Assembly (NCBI RefSeq): GCF_042646385.1
Contig: NZ_JBHRTO010000001.1
Coordinates: 1,674,001 to 1,738,000, forward strand
Origin: Cypionkella sinensis
GTDB taxonomy: Bacteria; Pseudomonadota; Alphaproteobacteria; Rhodobacterales; Rhodobacteraceae
Direction: 5' to 3'
DNA: 64,000 nt
The notes under the pieces were generated by a model. That model worked only from the letters and a program-made list of their open reading frames with translations, was not told the DNA's origin and did no database searches. Below are positions 16,440-24,226 of the stretch, in pieces. Every line of letters begins with the position of its first letter. The first letter of the stretch is position 1. The translations under genes and the position numbers were made by a program.

Positions 16440-17542
16440 AACGCCTCCTCCCACTCACCATCGGCGGTGCTGTCCTGCACCACACCGCCGCCGACGTTCA
16501 ATTCTATCGCGCCTTCGCCAAACACCGAGAGCGTGCGGATCGCCACATTAAACGCCGAGGCCCCATCCGGTGCCATCCAGCCAATCGCGCCGCAATAAAC
16601 GCCGCGCGCAAACGCCTCAACCTCGTGGATGATCTGCATCGCCCGGATTTTCGGCGCGCCGGTGATCGACCCGCACGGAAACAGCGCAGGCATCAGCCCC
16701 GCAATACTGGGCGCGGCCTCAAGCTGCCCAACAATGCGCGACACCATCTGATGCACGGTGGCGTAATGCTCCACCGCAAACAGCTCCGGCACCTTCACCG
16801 ACCCCACCCTGGCCACCCGGCTGATATCATTGCGCAACAGATCAACGATCATCAGGTTTTCCGCCTGATCCTTGGCCGAAGCCCGCAGCGCCTCGGCAAG
16901 TTCCGCATCCCGCACCGGATCGGCATCGCGCGGCGCTGTGCCCTTCATCGGGCGCGCCTCGATCCGTCCAGCGGCATTGGTGCGCAAAAACAACTCGGGG
17001 CTGCGCGACACCAATACTGGCCCCACGCCCATATCCAGATAAGCACCATGCCCCACCGCCTGCCGCGCCCGCAGCGCACCGTACAGCCCAAGGGCCGAGC
17101 CTTGCAGCAACTGCGTGCGCAGCGGAAAGGTCAGGTTGATCTGATAGCAATCGCCCGCCGCGATATAGCCCATCACCCGGCCCATCGCCGCACCATACTC
17201 CGCCCGGCTGATCACAGGCTCCAGCGGGGCGACCTCCACCCCCCGCGCCTGAGCGGCCGCCGCGGCCAACACCGCGCCCGCATCACCGGGGGCCGCATAG
17301 ATGCCAAACACCAGCAACGGCCGTGCCGCATCCGGCGCAGGCATCAGGCCCGCCAACTTGGGTTCCAGCGCATAGCCCGCCTCATAGCCGATATAGCCCG
17401 CCACCCATTTGCCAGCCTCGCGCGCCGCATCCAGACGCGCCAGGGCCGGGGCAACCTCATCCGCCCTATGCGCAACAACCAGCGCCTCCGCGCCGTCAAA
17501 CAGCGCGGGCTGCCCGAATGGTCCGTCTTCGATCAGGATCAC
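16397..17542 (-). CDS. pabB: Aminodeoxychorismate synthase component I
   Basis: 381 residues, chorismate-binding enzyme that makes aminodeoxychorismate with a glutaminase partner (PabA, not in this window). Conserved parts: EAGKWVAGYIGYEAGYALEP, AAGDCYQINLTFPL, SRSPELFLR, ARPMKGTAPRDADPVRDAEL (the catalytic PIKGT-like Lys), AENLMIVDLLRNDISRVA, and FPCGSITGAPKIRAMQIIHEVE. Starts at GTG 17542 after AAGGGG; the open frame further upstream is only the antisense of the permease gene. Together with pabC it forms a folate operon reading away from the permease. Confidence 0.93.
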   Translation of the reverse strand: MILIEDGPFGQPALFDGAEALVVAHRADEVAPALARLDAAREAGKWVAGYIGYEAGYALEPKLAGLMPAPDAARPLLVFGIYAAPGDAGAVLAAAAAQARGVEVAPLEPVISRAEYGAAMGRVMGYIAAGDCYQINLTFPLRTQLLQGSALGLYGALRARQAVGHGAYLDMGVGPVLVSRSPELFLRTNAAGRIEARPMKGTAPRDADPVRDAELAEALRASAKDQAENLMIVDLLRNDISRVARVGSVKVPELFAVEHYATVHQMVSRIVGQLEAAPSIAGLMPALFPCGSITGAPKIRAMQIIHEVEAFARGVYCGAIGWMAPDGASAFNVAIRTLSVFGEGAIELNVGGGVVQDSTADGEWEEALWKARYLQGLVRPI

Positions 17543-17821
17543 GCCCGCGCCCCTTGTCCCTTTGCCAACCACCCGGTCAGCCCCAACACCTAGGCCAGCC
17601 CCGCCCGCAAATCCAGTGCTGGCCCGCCCGTCTTTTGCGCATTTGCGACGCGAAAATGTCCGGGACAAGCAGCGAAGCCGTCGCAACAGTGCTGATTTTT
17701 GTAAACTTCTATTCAGTGCTTGCCAGACTGTAAAATCCGCGCTTCCCTGCACGCAGGGGCGGCACAACGTCGCACCGATAACAACAATAACAACGACCAA
17801 CCAACGGTTCGGAGGGTAACA

Positions 17822-19408
17822 ATGGCTGAAAACTACGACGACAAAGCCCAGCATGAGGACATGAAAGTCCTGCATGGCATGGGCTACGCACAAGAGCTTT
17901 CGCGCTCGATGTCCAAATTCTCTAACTTTGCGATTTCCTTCTCGATCATCTGTATTCTGTCGGGCGGGATCAACTCTTTCGCCCAAGCGATTTCCTCGGT
18001 CGGCGGTGCTGGTGCAGGCATCGGCTGGATCGTCGGCTGCGCGCTGTCGGGCATGTTCGCGCTGGCAATGGCGCAGATCGCCTCGGCCTTCCCGACAGCG
18101 GGCGGGCTTTACCACTGGTCCTCGATCCTTGGCGGCCGCTTCCTTGGCTGGCTGACCGCCTGGCTGAACCTGCTGGGCCTGATCACCGTGCTGGGGGCCA
18201 TCAACATCGGCACCGCCTATTTCTTCCAGGGCACGTTCGGATCGCTGTTCGGCACCACCGGCGCTGACGGTGCGGTCACGCCATGGCCCAGCTCGGATAT
18301 GGAGATCGTGGTGTTCGTGGCCGTAATCACCATCATTCAGGCGATCTTCAACCATGTCGGCATCAAGGCCACCACCTTCCTGACCGACATTTCCGGCTAT
18401 CTCATCTTTGCGACCACCGCCGTTCTGGTGATCGCCTGCCTGTGGTTCGCCCCCGCCATCGACATCTCGCGGCTGTGGACCTTCACCAACTACTCGGGCG
18501 AAGCGGGCGGCAACGTGTTCCCGCAATCGGATAACATGGGCTATCTGTTCCTGCTGTGCCTGCTGCTTCCGGTCTACACCATCACCGGCTATGACGCCTC
18601 GGCGCACACGTCAGAAGAAACCAAGAATGCCGCAATGTCTGTGCCCCAAGGCATCGTCTCGGCAGTGTTCTGGTCGTCGCTGGTCGGTTGGGTGATGATC
18701 TGCGCCATCACCTTGGCAATCCCGGATCTGGGCGTTGCCGCCACGCAAGGCTTCGGCATGTTCTTCCAGACCATGGATGCAATCCTGCCTGCCGGGCTCA
18801 AAACTGTGATCTACCTTGGCATCTTCATCGCCCAACTGCTGTGCGGTCTGGCCACCGTGACCTCGGCCAGCCGGATGCTGTTCGCGTTCTCGCGTGATGA
18901 CGGTATGCCGATTGGCTCGAAAGCGCTTGCCACCGTGTCACCGAAATTCCGCACCCCGGTGAACGCGATCTGGACGGCGACCGCGCTCTGCATCCTCTAC
19001 GTGGTGCTGGCGATGTCGATCAAGGTTGGCGAAACCTCGATCTATGTCATCGTGGTGAACTCGACGCTGGTGTTCCTGTTCCTGTCTTTCACCGTGCCGC
19101 TGGTGGCTGGCTTGTTCGCCTATGGCACGCCGAAATGGCCGAACCCCGGCCCTTGGGCAATGTCCGCAGGCCTCTACAAGCTTGTCACGATTTTGTCCGT
19201 GGTCGGCATGGGGGTGATCCTGTTCATCGCCGTCGCCCCACCGAACGAGCGTGTGCTTTACGTCGTGCTCGGCTTCATTGCCTTGGCACTGATCCTGTGG
19301 GTCACCGTGGAAAACCGCCGCTTTGAAGGCCCGCCGACAGGCGAGAAGATCGCAGCCCGCAAGGCCGCCATCGCCGCCGCCGAAGCTGCCGTGGGTCAAA
19401 CCCGCTAA
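17822..19408 (+). CDS. APC superfamily amino acid permease
   Basis: 528 residues with about 12 transmembrane helices. Typical APC start: YAQELSRSMSKFSNFAISFSIICILSGGI, followed by GIGWIVGCALSGMFALAMAQIASAFPTAGGLYHW, the family's signature between helices 2 and 3, and SAHTSEETKNAAMSVPQGI after helix 7. Closest in style to the amino acid/choline and GABA permease group. Substrate is not predictable. The start at 17822 follows GGAGGG at 5 bases; the leader is rich in ACAACAA repeats. Divergent from pabB with a 279-base gap. A strong terminator follows at 19426. C-terminal tail is Ala/Lys-rich. Confidence 0.9.
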   Translation: MAENYDDKAQHEDMKVLHGMGYAQELSRSMSKFSNFAISFSIICILSGGINSFAQAISSVGGAGAGIGWIVGCALSGMFALAMAQIASAFPTAGGLYHWSSILGGRFLGWLTAWLNLLGLITVLGAINIGTAYFFQGTFGSLFGTTGADGAVTPWPSSDMEIVVFVAVITIIQAIFNHVGIKATTFLTDISGYLIFATTAVLVIACLWFAPAIDISRLWTFTNYSGEAGGNVFPQSDNMGYLFLLCLLLPVYTITGYDASAHTSEETKNAAMSVPQGIVSAVFWSSLVGWVMICAITLAIPDLGVAATQGFGMFFQTMDAILPAGLKTVIYLGIFIAQLLCGLATVTSASRMLFAFSRDDGMPIGSKALATVSPKFRTPVNAIWTATALCILYVVLAMSIKVGETSIYVIVVNSTLVFLFLSFTVPLVAGLFAYGTPKWPNPGPWAMSAGLYKLVTILSVVGMGVILFIAVAPPNERVLYVVLGFIALALILWVTVENRRFEGPPTGEKIAARKAAIAAAEAAVGQTR

Positions 19409-19425
19409 ACCACGCAAACGAAGGC

Positions 19426-19457
19426 AAACGGCGCCAGAGGAAACTCTGGCGCCGTTT
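19426..19457 (+). terminator. Rho-independent terminator after the permease
   Basis: AAACGGCGCCAGAG and CTCTGGCGCCGTTT form a perfect 14-bp stem with a GAAA tetraloop, 18 bases after the permease stop, followed by a short run of T within the stem end. Symmetric A and T flanks. Confidence 0.85.
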
Positions 19458-19618
19458 CGCATGCCAACCACCGCGCAACCGATTTCTGCGACAGAAATCG
19501 GCCCGGATTTTTCAAAAAATCCGCCGCCTCGGCCCAAGGTTCAGCCAAGCGCCAAATGCCCCTTGCGCCCCGGCGCGTGCTGGCTATAACCCGCAAAGTT
19601 TTGCTTATGGGGGCCGCC

Positions 19619-22600
19619 ATGCCGAAAAGAACCGATATCAAATCCATCATGATTATCGGAGCCGGTCCCATCGTCATCGGTCAGGCCTGCGAGTTCGACT
19701 ACTCCGGCGCCCAAGCCTGTAAGGCGCTGCGCGAAGAAGGTTACCGGGTGATCCTGGTCAACTCGAACCCCGCCACCATCATGACCGACCCCGGCCTGGC
19801 GGACGCCACCTATATCGAGCCGATCACGCCCGAAGTCGTCGCCAAGATCATCGAAAAAGAGCGCCCCGATGCCCTGCTGCCGACCATGGGCGGGCAAACC
19901 GGCCTGAACACCGCCTTGGCACTGGCTGACCTCGGCGTGTTGGAAAAGTTCAACGTCGAGCTGATCGGGGCCAAGCGCCCGGCCATCGAAATGGCAGAAG
20001 ATCGCAAGTTGTTCCGCGAAGCGATGGATCGCATCGGCCTTGAAAACCCCAAAGCCACCATCATCGCCGCCCCGAAACTCGCCTCTGGCAAGTATGACAT
20101 CGCCGCGGGTCTGGCCGAGTGTATGACCGCCATCGAATATGTCGGCCTGCCCGCCATCATCCGCCCCGCCTTCACCCTCGGCGGCACCGGCGGCGGCGTG
20201 GCCTATAACCGCGACGACTACGAAGCAATCTGCCGCTCGGGCCTTGAAGCCAGCCCGATGGCGCAAATCCTGATCGACGAATCGCTGCTCGGTTGGAAGG
20301 AATATGAGATGGAGGTGGTGCGCGACACTGCCGACAACGCCATCATCATCTGCGCCATCGAGAACATTGACCCGATGGGGGTGCATACCGGCGACAGCAT
20401 CACCGTGGCCCCTGCCCTGACGCTGACCGACAAGGAATATCAGATCATGCGCAACGGCTCGATTGCCGTGCTGCGCGAAATCGGGGTGGAGACCGGCGGA
20501 TCGAACGTGCAATGGGCGATCAACCCCGCCGATGGCCGCATGGTGGTGATCGAGATGAACCCGCGCGTCTCGCGTTCCTCGGCGCTGGCATCAAAAGCCA
20601 CCGGCTTCCCCATCGCCAAAGTCGCCGCCAAACTCGCCGTCGGCTACACGCTGGACGAGTTGGACAACGACATCACCAAAGTCACGCCCGCGTCGTTTGA
20701 ACCCTCGATCGACTATGTTGTCACCAAAATCCCGCGCTTCGCGTTTGAGAAATTCCCCGGCTCCGAACCCAACCTCACCACCGCGATGAAATCGGTCGGC
20801 GAAGTCATGGCGATTGGCCGCACCATCCACGAATCCATGCAAAAGGCGCTGGCGTCTTTGGAAACCGGCCTGTCAGGCTTCGACGAAATCGCCATCCCCG
20901 GCGCGCCAGACCGTGCCGCCATCACGCTCGTACTGTCAAAAGCCACCCCCGACCGCCTGCGCGTCATTGCCCAAGCGATGCGCCACGGCCTCACCGACGA
21001 CGAGATAAACGCGATCACGTCCTTCGACCCATGGTTCCTCGCCCGCATCCGCGAAATCATCGAGGCCGAGGCGGTCGTCCGCGCCAAGGGCCTGCCGCTC
21101 GATGCCGCAGGCATCCGCAAGCTGAAGATGATGGGCTTCACCGACGCCCGCCTCGCCAAACTGACCGGCCGGGATGAGGCACAAGTGCGCCGTGCCCGCC
21201 GCAACCTTGGCGTCAATGCCGTCTTCAAACGCATCGACACCTGCGCCGCCGAGTTCGAGGCCCAGACCCCCTATATGTATTCCACCTACGAAGCCCCCGC
21301 GATGGGCGATGTGGAATGCGAGGCCCGGCCCTCCGCTGCCAAAAAAGTCGTTATCCTCGGCGGTGGCCCGAACCGCATCGGCCAAGGCATCGAGTTTGAC
21401 TATTGCTGCTGCCACGCCTGCTATGCGCTGACGGCGGCGGGCTATGAGACCATCATGGTCAACTGCAACCCGGAAACCGTTTCGACCGACTATGACACCT
21501 CGGACCGTTTGTATTTCGAGCCGCTCACCTTGGAACACGTCCTCGAAATCCTGCGGGTCGAGCAGGAAAACGGCACCCTCCACGGCGTGATCGTGCAATT
21601 CGGCGGCCAAACCCCGCTGAAACTGGCCAATGCACTGCACGCCGAAGGCATCCCGATCTTGGGCACCACGCCAGACGCCATTGACCTTGCCGAAGATCGT
21701 GAGCGTTTCCAGCAGCTTCTGCACAAGCTGGGCCTGAAACAGCCACACAACGGCACGGCGCGCAGCCGGGATGAGGCTTTCGCTGTCGCCAAAGACGTCG
21801 GCTATCCTTTGGTCATTCGCCCCTCCTTCGTTTTGGGCGGCCGCGCGATGGAAATCATCCGCGACGACGCCCAGTTGGACCGCTACATTGCCACCGCCGT
21901 GCAGGTTTCGGGGGACAGCCCGGTGCTGCTCGACAGTTACCTCTCCGGTGCCATCGAGGTTGACGTAGATGCGTTAAGCGACGGTAAAGACGTGCATGTC
22001 GCTGGAATCATGGAACATATTGAAGAGGCAGGCGTGCATTCGGGCGATTCGGCCTGCTGTTTGCCGCCGCATTCGCTGTCGGCGGAAACCATTGCCGAGT
22101 TGAAAAAGCAGACCATCGCCATGGCGCTTGCCCTGAACGTGGTCGGCCTGATGAACGTGCAGTTTGCCATCAAAGACGGCGTGATTTTCGTGCTCGAGGT
22201 CAATCCGCGCGCCAGCCGCACCGTGCCCTTCGTCGCCAAGGCCACCGATAGCGCGATTGCCGCCATCGCTGCCCGCCTGATGGCAGGCGAGCCGATGTCG
22301 AACTTCCCGATGCGCGCGGCTTATGCGCAGGGCGTGGGGCCGGATACGCCCCTGCCGCTGGCGAACCCCTTCACCCTTGCCGATCCGATAACCCCTTGGT
22401 TTAGCGTGAAAGAAGCCGTCCTGCCCTTTGCCCGCTTCCCCGGCGTTGATCCGGTTCTGGGGCCGGAAATGCGCTCCACCGGCGAGGTGATGGGCTGGGA
22501 TCGCACCTTCGCCTTGGCCTTCCTCAAGGCGCAAATGGGCGCGGGCGTTGCCCTGCCCGACGCTGGCCGCGCCTTTGTCTCGATCAAGGATATGGACAAA

Positions 22601-22948
22601 ACCGCCGCCTTCGCCACTGCGATGCGCGATCTGGTGGCGCTTGGGTTTGAGATCGTCGCCACCCGCGGCACCGCAGGCTGGCTGAACGCGCAAGGCATCA
22701 AGGCGACGCTGGTGAACAAGGTATATGAAGGTCGCCCGAACATCGTGGATCGCTTGAAAAACAACGACATAGCGATGGTGATGAACACCACCGAAGGTGC
22801 CCAAGCCGTCACCGACAGCCGCGACATCCGCCGCGTCGCGCTGATGGACAAGATCCCGTATTTCACCACCGCTGCCGCCGCGATTGCGGTGGTGCAGGCG
22901 ATGCAGGCCCGGGGCGAGGGCTATGGGGTGAGGACATTGCAGGGGTGA
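19619..22948 (+). CDS. carB: Carbamoyl-phosphate synthase large subunit
   Basis: 1109 residues. Makes carbamoyl phosphate for pyrimidine and arginine synthesis with CarA (not in window). Two homologous halves: the first starts MPKRTDIKSIMIIGAGPIVI and has ATP-grasp motifs PTMGGQTGLNTAL, PAIIRPAFTLGGTGGG and VIEMNPRVSRSSALASKATG; the second begins KKVVILGGGPNRIGQGIEFD near residue 572 and repeats them (VIQFGGQTP-type, VIRPSFVLGGRAMEII, EVNPRASRTVPFVAKATD). The last 140 residues form the MGS-like allosteric domain. The family-typical N-terminus supports ATG 19619. Length equals the usual 1070-1110. Two hairpins follow. Confidence 0.98.
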   Translation: MPKRTDIKSIMIIGAGPIVIGQACEFDYSGAQACKALREEGYRVILVNSNPATIMTDPGLADATYIEPITPEVVAKIIEKERPDALLPTMGGQTGLNTALALADLGVLEKFNVELIGAKRPAIEMAEDRKLFREAMDRIGLENPKATIIAAPKLASGKYDIAAGLAECMTAIEYVGLPAIIRPAFTLGGTGGGVAYNRDDYEAICRSGLEASPMAQILIDESLLGWKEYEMEVVRDTADNAIIICAIENIDPMGVHTGDSITVAPALTLTDKEYQIMRNGSIAVLREIGVETGGSNVQWAINPADGRMVVIEMNPRVSRSSALASKATGFPIAKVAAKLAVGYTLDELDNDITKVTPASFEPSIDYVVTKIPRFAFEKFPGSEPNLTTAMKSVGEVMAIGRTIHESMQKALASLETGLSGFDEIAIPGAPDRAAITLVLSKATPDRLRVIAQAMRHGLTDDEINAITSFDPWFLARIREIIEAEAVVRAKGLPLDAAGIRKLKMMGFTDARLAKLTGRDEAQVRRARRNLGVNAVFKRIDTCAAEFEAQTPYMYSTYEAPAMGDVECEARPSAAKKVVILGGGPNRIGQGIEFDYCCCHACYALTAAGYETIMVNCNPETVSTDYDTSDRLYFEPLTLEHVLEILRVEQENGTLHGVIVQFGGQTPLKLANALHAEGIPILGTTPDAIDLAEDRERFQQLLHKLGLKQPHNGTARSRDEAFAVAKDVGYPLVIRPSFVLGGRAMEIIRDDAQLDRYIATAVQVSGDSPVLLDSYLSGAIEVDVDALSDGKDVHVAGIMEHIEEAGVHSGDSACCLPPHSLSAETIAELKKQTIAMALALNVVGLMNVQFAIKDGVIFVLEVNPRASRTVPFVAKATDSAIAAIAARLMAGEPMSNFPMRAAYAQGVGPDTPLPLANPFTLADPITPWFSVKEAVLPFARFPGVDPVLGPEMRSTGEVMGWDRTFALAFLKAQMGAGVALPDAGRAFVSIKDMDKTAAFATAMRDLVALGFEIVATRGTAGWLNAQGIKATLVNKVYEGRPNIVDRLKNNDIAMVMNTTEGAQAVTDSRDIRRVALMDKIPYFTTAAAAIAVVQAMQARGEGYGVRTLQG

Positions 22949-22954
22949 GGGACG

Positions 22955-22997
22955 GCGGCGCTCTCGCGCCGCGAAAACGCTCCAGTGGAGCGTTTTC
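22955..22997 (+). terminator. Double hairpin after carB
   Basis: GCGGCGC/GCGCCGC (22955-22972) is followed at once by GAAAACGCTCC/GGAGCGTTTTC (22973-22997), an 11-bp stem with a 3-base loop. The second ends in TTTTC and is a plausible Rho-independent terminator for carB. Confidence 0.7.
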
Positions 22998-23051
22998 AGT
23001 CCCGAAAGCCCGCGCACGCTTGCGCAGGCCGGAGTGACAACATGCGAAACC

Positions 23052-23093
23052 GCATCCACACTTAAGCTATTCAGTGGATAACCCTGTGGACAA
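23052..23093 (-). other. Cluster of DnaA-box-like sequences
   Basis: Read on the minus strand, TTGTCCACA (23085-23093) and TTATCCACT (23073-23081) each match the DnaA box TTATCCACA at 8 of 9 positions and are 12 bp apart (start to start). A weaker GCATCCACA (7 of 9) lies on the plus strand at 23052-23060. AT-rich DNA begins directly to the right. Could be a DnaA-binding site that regulates carB or the neighbouring genes, or an origin remnant. Confidence 0.4.
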
Positions 23094-23226
23094 ACAATGT
23101 TGTGTGTTGTTGAAAAATTTTCGGCCACATACATAACCTTTTCGCCTGATACACCACATCTTGACGGATCAACGACTATACCCGCTATATAATGTTTAAA
23201 AATCTTGATCTAGTTTGAAAAATAGC

Positions 23227-23277
23227 CTTGACCTCCCTCGCAGATTAGGGCAATTATTAGGTCAAGCACTTTTTTTG
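23227..23277. promoter_or_regulatory. Inverted repeat with T8 run in the AT-rich patch
   Basis: CTTGACCT (23227-23234) and AGGTCAAG (23259-23266) are perfect inverted repeats 24 bases apart, followed by CAC and eight T (23270-23277). This could be an operator whose left arm overlaps a TTGACC -35 hexamer, or a terminator-like hairpin with a wide loop. Confidence 0.4.
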
Positions 23278-23571
23278 GGGTATATACACCATATTTCGTG
23301 CTCTGGACGCTTGACACAGCTACGGCTTGCGCGTCATTCTACCCCTTAGGTTATCATAATGACTAGCAGTTAGGCTCTTAAGCCAAATTTTGCTTGTCTA
23401 GTATTTACAGGGGGGTCGCAATGGATAGTGGCTAAACGAGAAATGCCAACCAAAGCGGCTGGCATTCCCGAAAAATCGGCGGCAAAAACTTGCGCAGATC
23501 TCACTTGCAATTTGATTATCGCACAGGTTCGAGCCGCCATCAACTCACTTCCCACCAAATGGAGCGGGAAA

Positions 23572-23787
23572 ATGGCTAACTATTATTTGAACACGAACCA
23601 ACAATCGAACGGCGATTACGAAGTTCACACAGGGAACTGCGCATACTTGCCCTCCGAAAAAAACCGAGAGTATCTCGGGAACTTCGACGGCTGTTCTCAA
23701 GCAGTATCGCAAGCCAAACGCAATCACCCGACTTGGGCACGGATCAACGGTTGCTATACTTGCTGTAACGCCTGCCATACCAGCTAG
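23572..23787 (+). CDS. Small Cys-rich protein, probable zinc-binding mini-domain
   Basis: 71 residues starting MANYYLNTNQQSNGDYEVHT. Key pattern: His and Cys in VHTGNC (residues 18-23), then LPSEKNREYLGNF, a middle Cys (DGC), and the tail NGCYTCCNACHTS with a CxxCCxxCH cluster. The spacing (H...C, an NR..LG segment, a helix of about 12 residues, then CxxC) resembles the small zinc fold at the start of Ada-type proteins, which would suggest nucleic-acid or metal binding; that is my inference. From memory, close relatives occur as stand-alone small proteins in diverse bacteria with no assigned function. The reading frame is open further upstream, but GGAG precedes ATG 23572. AT-richer than neighbours. 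Followed 11 bases later by another small gene. Confidence 0.75.
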   Translation: MANYYLNTNQQSNGDYEVHTGNCAYLPSEKNREYLGNFDGCSQAVSQAKRNHPTWARINGCYTCCNACHTS

Positions 23788-23798
23788 GGACTTACAAA

Positions 23799-23972
23799 AT
23801 GGCTACCAATCCCCCAACTGGCGACGGCAAACGCAACGGCGCAGTCAAAGATCGCTCCCAAACACAAACGCCTTCCGGGCACTACGTGAAACGGGACACG
23901 AACACTGGCCGCTTCATGGACGTAAAGACTTCTAGCAAGGATCCCTTCAAGGGCGTTCGCAAAGAGAAGTAA
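23799..23972 (+). CDS. Small basic Gly/Lys-rich conserved protein
   Basis: 57 residues, start MATNPPTGDGKRNGAVKDRS, then GHYVKRDTNTGRFMDVKTSS and the C-terminus DPFKGVRKEK. Strongly basic and probably partly disordered. The blocks GDGxRxGAVKxRSQ, KRDxxTGRFMDVK and FKGVRKEK are, from memory, shared with small proteins of unknown function in many bacteria and some phages. It is too short to be listed by usual ORF cut-offs but has good codon periodicity. It starts 11 bases after the stop of the Cys-rich gene, so the two should be co-transcribed. A hairpin at 23979 ends the unit. Confidence 0.7.
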   Translation: MATNPPTGDGKRNGAVKDRSQTQTPSGHYVKRDTNTGRFMDVKTSSKDPFKGVRKEK

Positions 23973-23978
23973 GCTCTT

Positions 23979-24006
23979 GGGGGTGCGCGGAATGATGCGC
24001 ACCCCC
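23979..24006 (+). terminator. Hairpin ending the two-gene unit
   Basis: GGGGGTGCGC and GCGCACCCCC form a perfect 10-bp stem with an 8-base loop, 6 bases after the stop at 23972. It is followed by a C-rich run rather than T, so termination may need Rho. Confidence 0.6.
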
Positions 24007-24056
24007 TCCCCCCTTGACTTCCCCCCACAAATCCCCCATTTCCCCTCTCATCCATA

Positions 24057-24144
24057 GTGCCCGTGCCGCGTGAGCATGTGTAAGGCCATGGAGACTGGTT
24101 CCCACCGCACGCAGGGGTTCCGCGGCAGTCACGGTATCGGGCAC
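24057..24144 (+). ncRNA. Candidate structured leader or small RNA before the DEAD-box gene
   Basis: GTGCCCG at 24057-24063 pairs with CGGGCAC at 24138-24144, and inside it CGTGA pairs with TCACG; the 88-base interval holds further GC-rich complementarities (CCGCACG..., GGTTCC/GGGTTCC-like arms). It lies 82 bases upstream of the helicase ATG. DEAD-box genes are often controlled through long leaders, so this may be a cis element or the 3' processed product of one. I checked it against SRP RNA, RNase P and tRNA signatures and found none. Confidence 0.35.
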
Positions 24145-24226
24145 GGGCCTGATGCGAGGGGGTGTCGCTTCCCACTGCCGCCCCAATGGGGTGGACGGGC
24201 GGCTTTGGGCCGCCGGAAAGACTGTT

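Larger units (their letters stand above)
22998..23571. other. AT-rich intergenic patch without a clear gene
   Basis: About 570 bases, much lower in GC than the rest of the window, especially 23094-23400. Contents seen: DnaA-box-like sites at 23052-23093, an inverted repeat with a T8 run at 23227-23277, a TTGACA hexamer at 23311-23316, and a short MDSG mini-ORF (ATG at 23421, preceded by GGGGGG). No reading frame with normal codon use and a ribosome site is present until 23572. The base composition suggests either acquired DNA or a functional AT-rich site. Confidence 0.6.

Noticed and set aside
17543..18607. Upstream extension of the pabB frame
   Set aside because: It is antisense of the permease gene; pabB starts at GTG 17542 with a ribosome site and the correct N-terminus.
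23428..23571. Longer N-terminus for the Cys-rich small gene
   Set aside because: No homologous feel, no ribosome site; ATG 23572 has GGAG and starts the conserved part.
24057..24144. SRP RNA, RNase P RNA or tRNA in the helicase leader
   Set aside because: No GGAAGCAGC-type SRP core, no RNase P signature and no cloverleaf.
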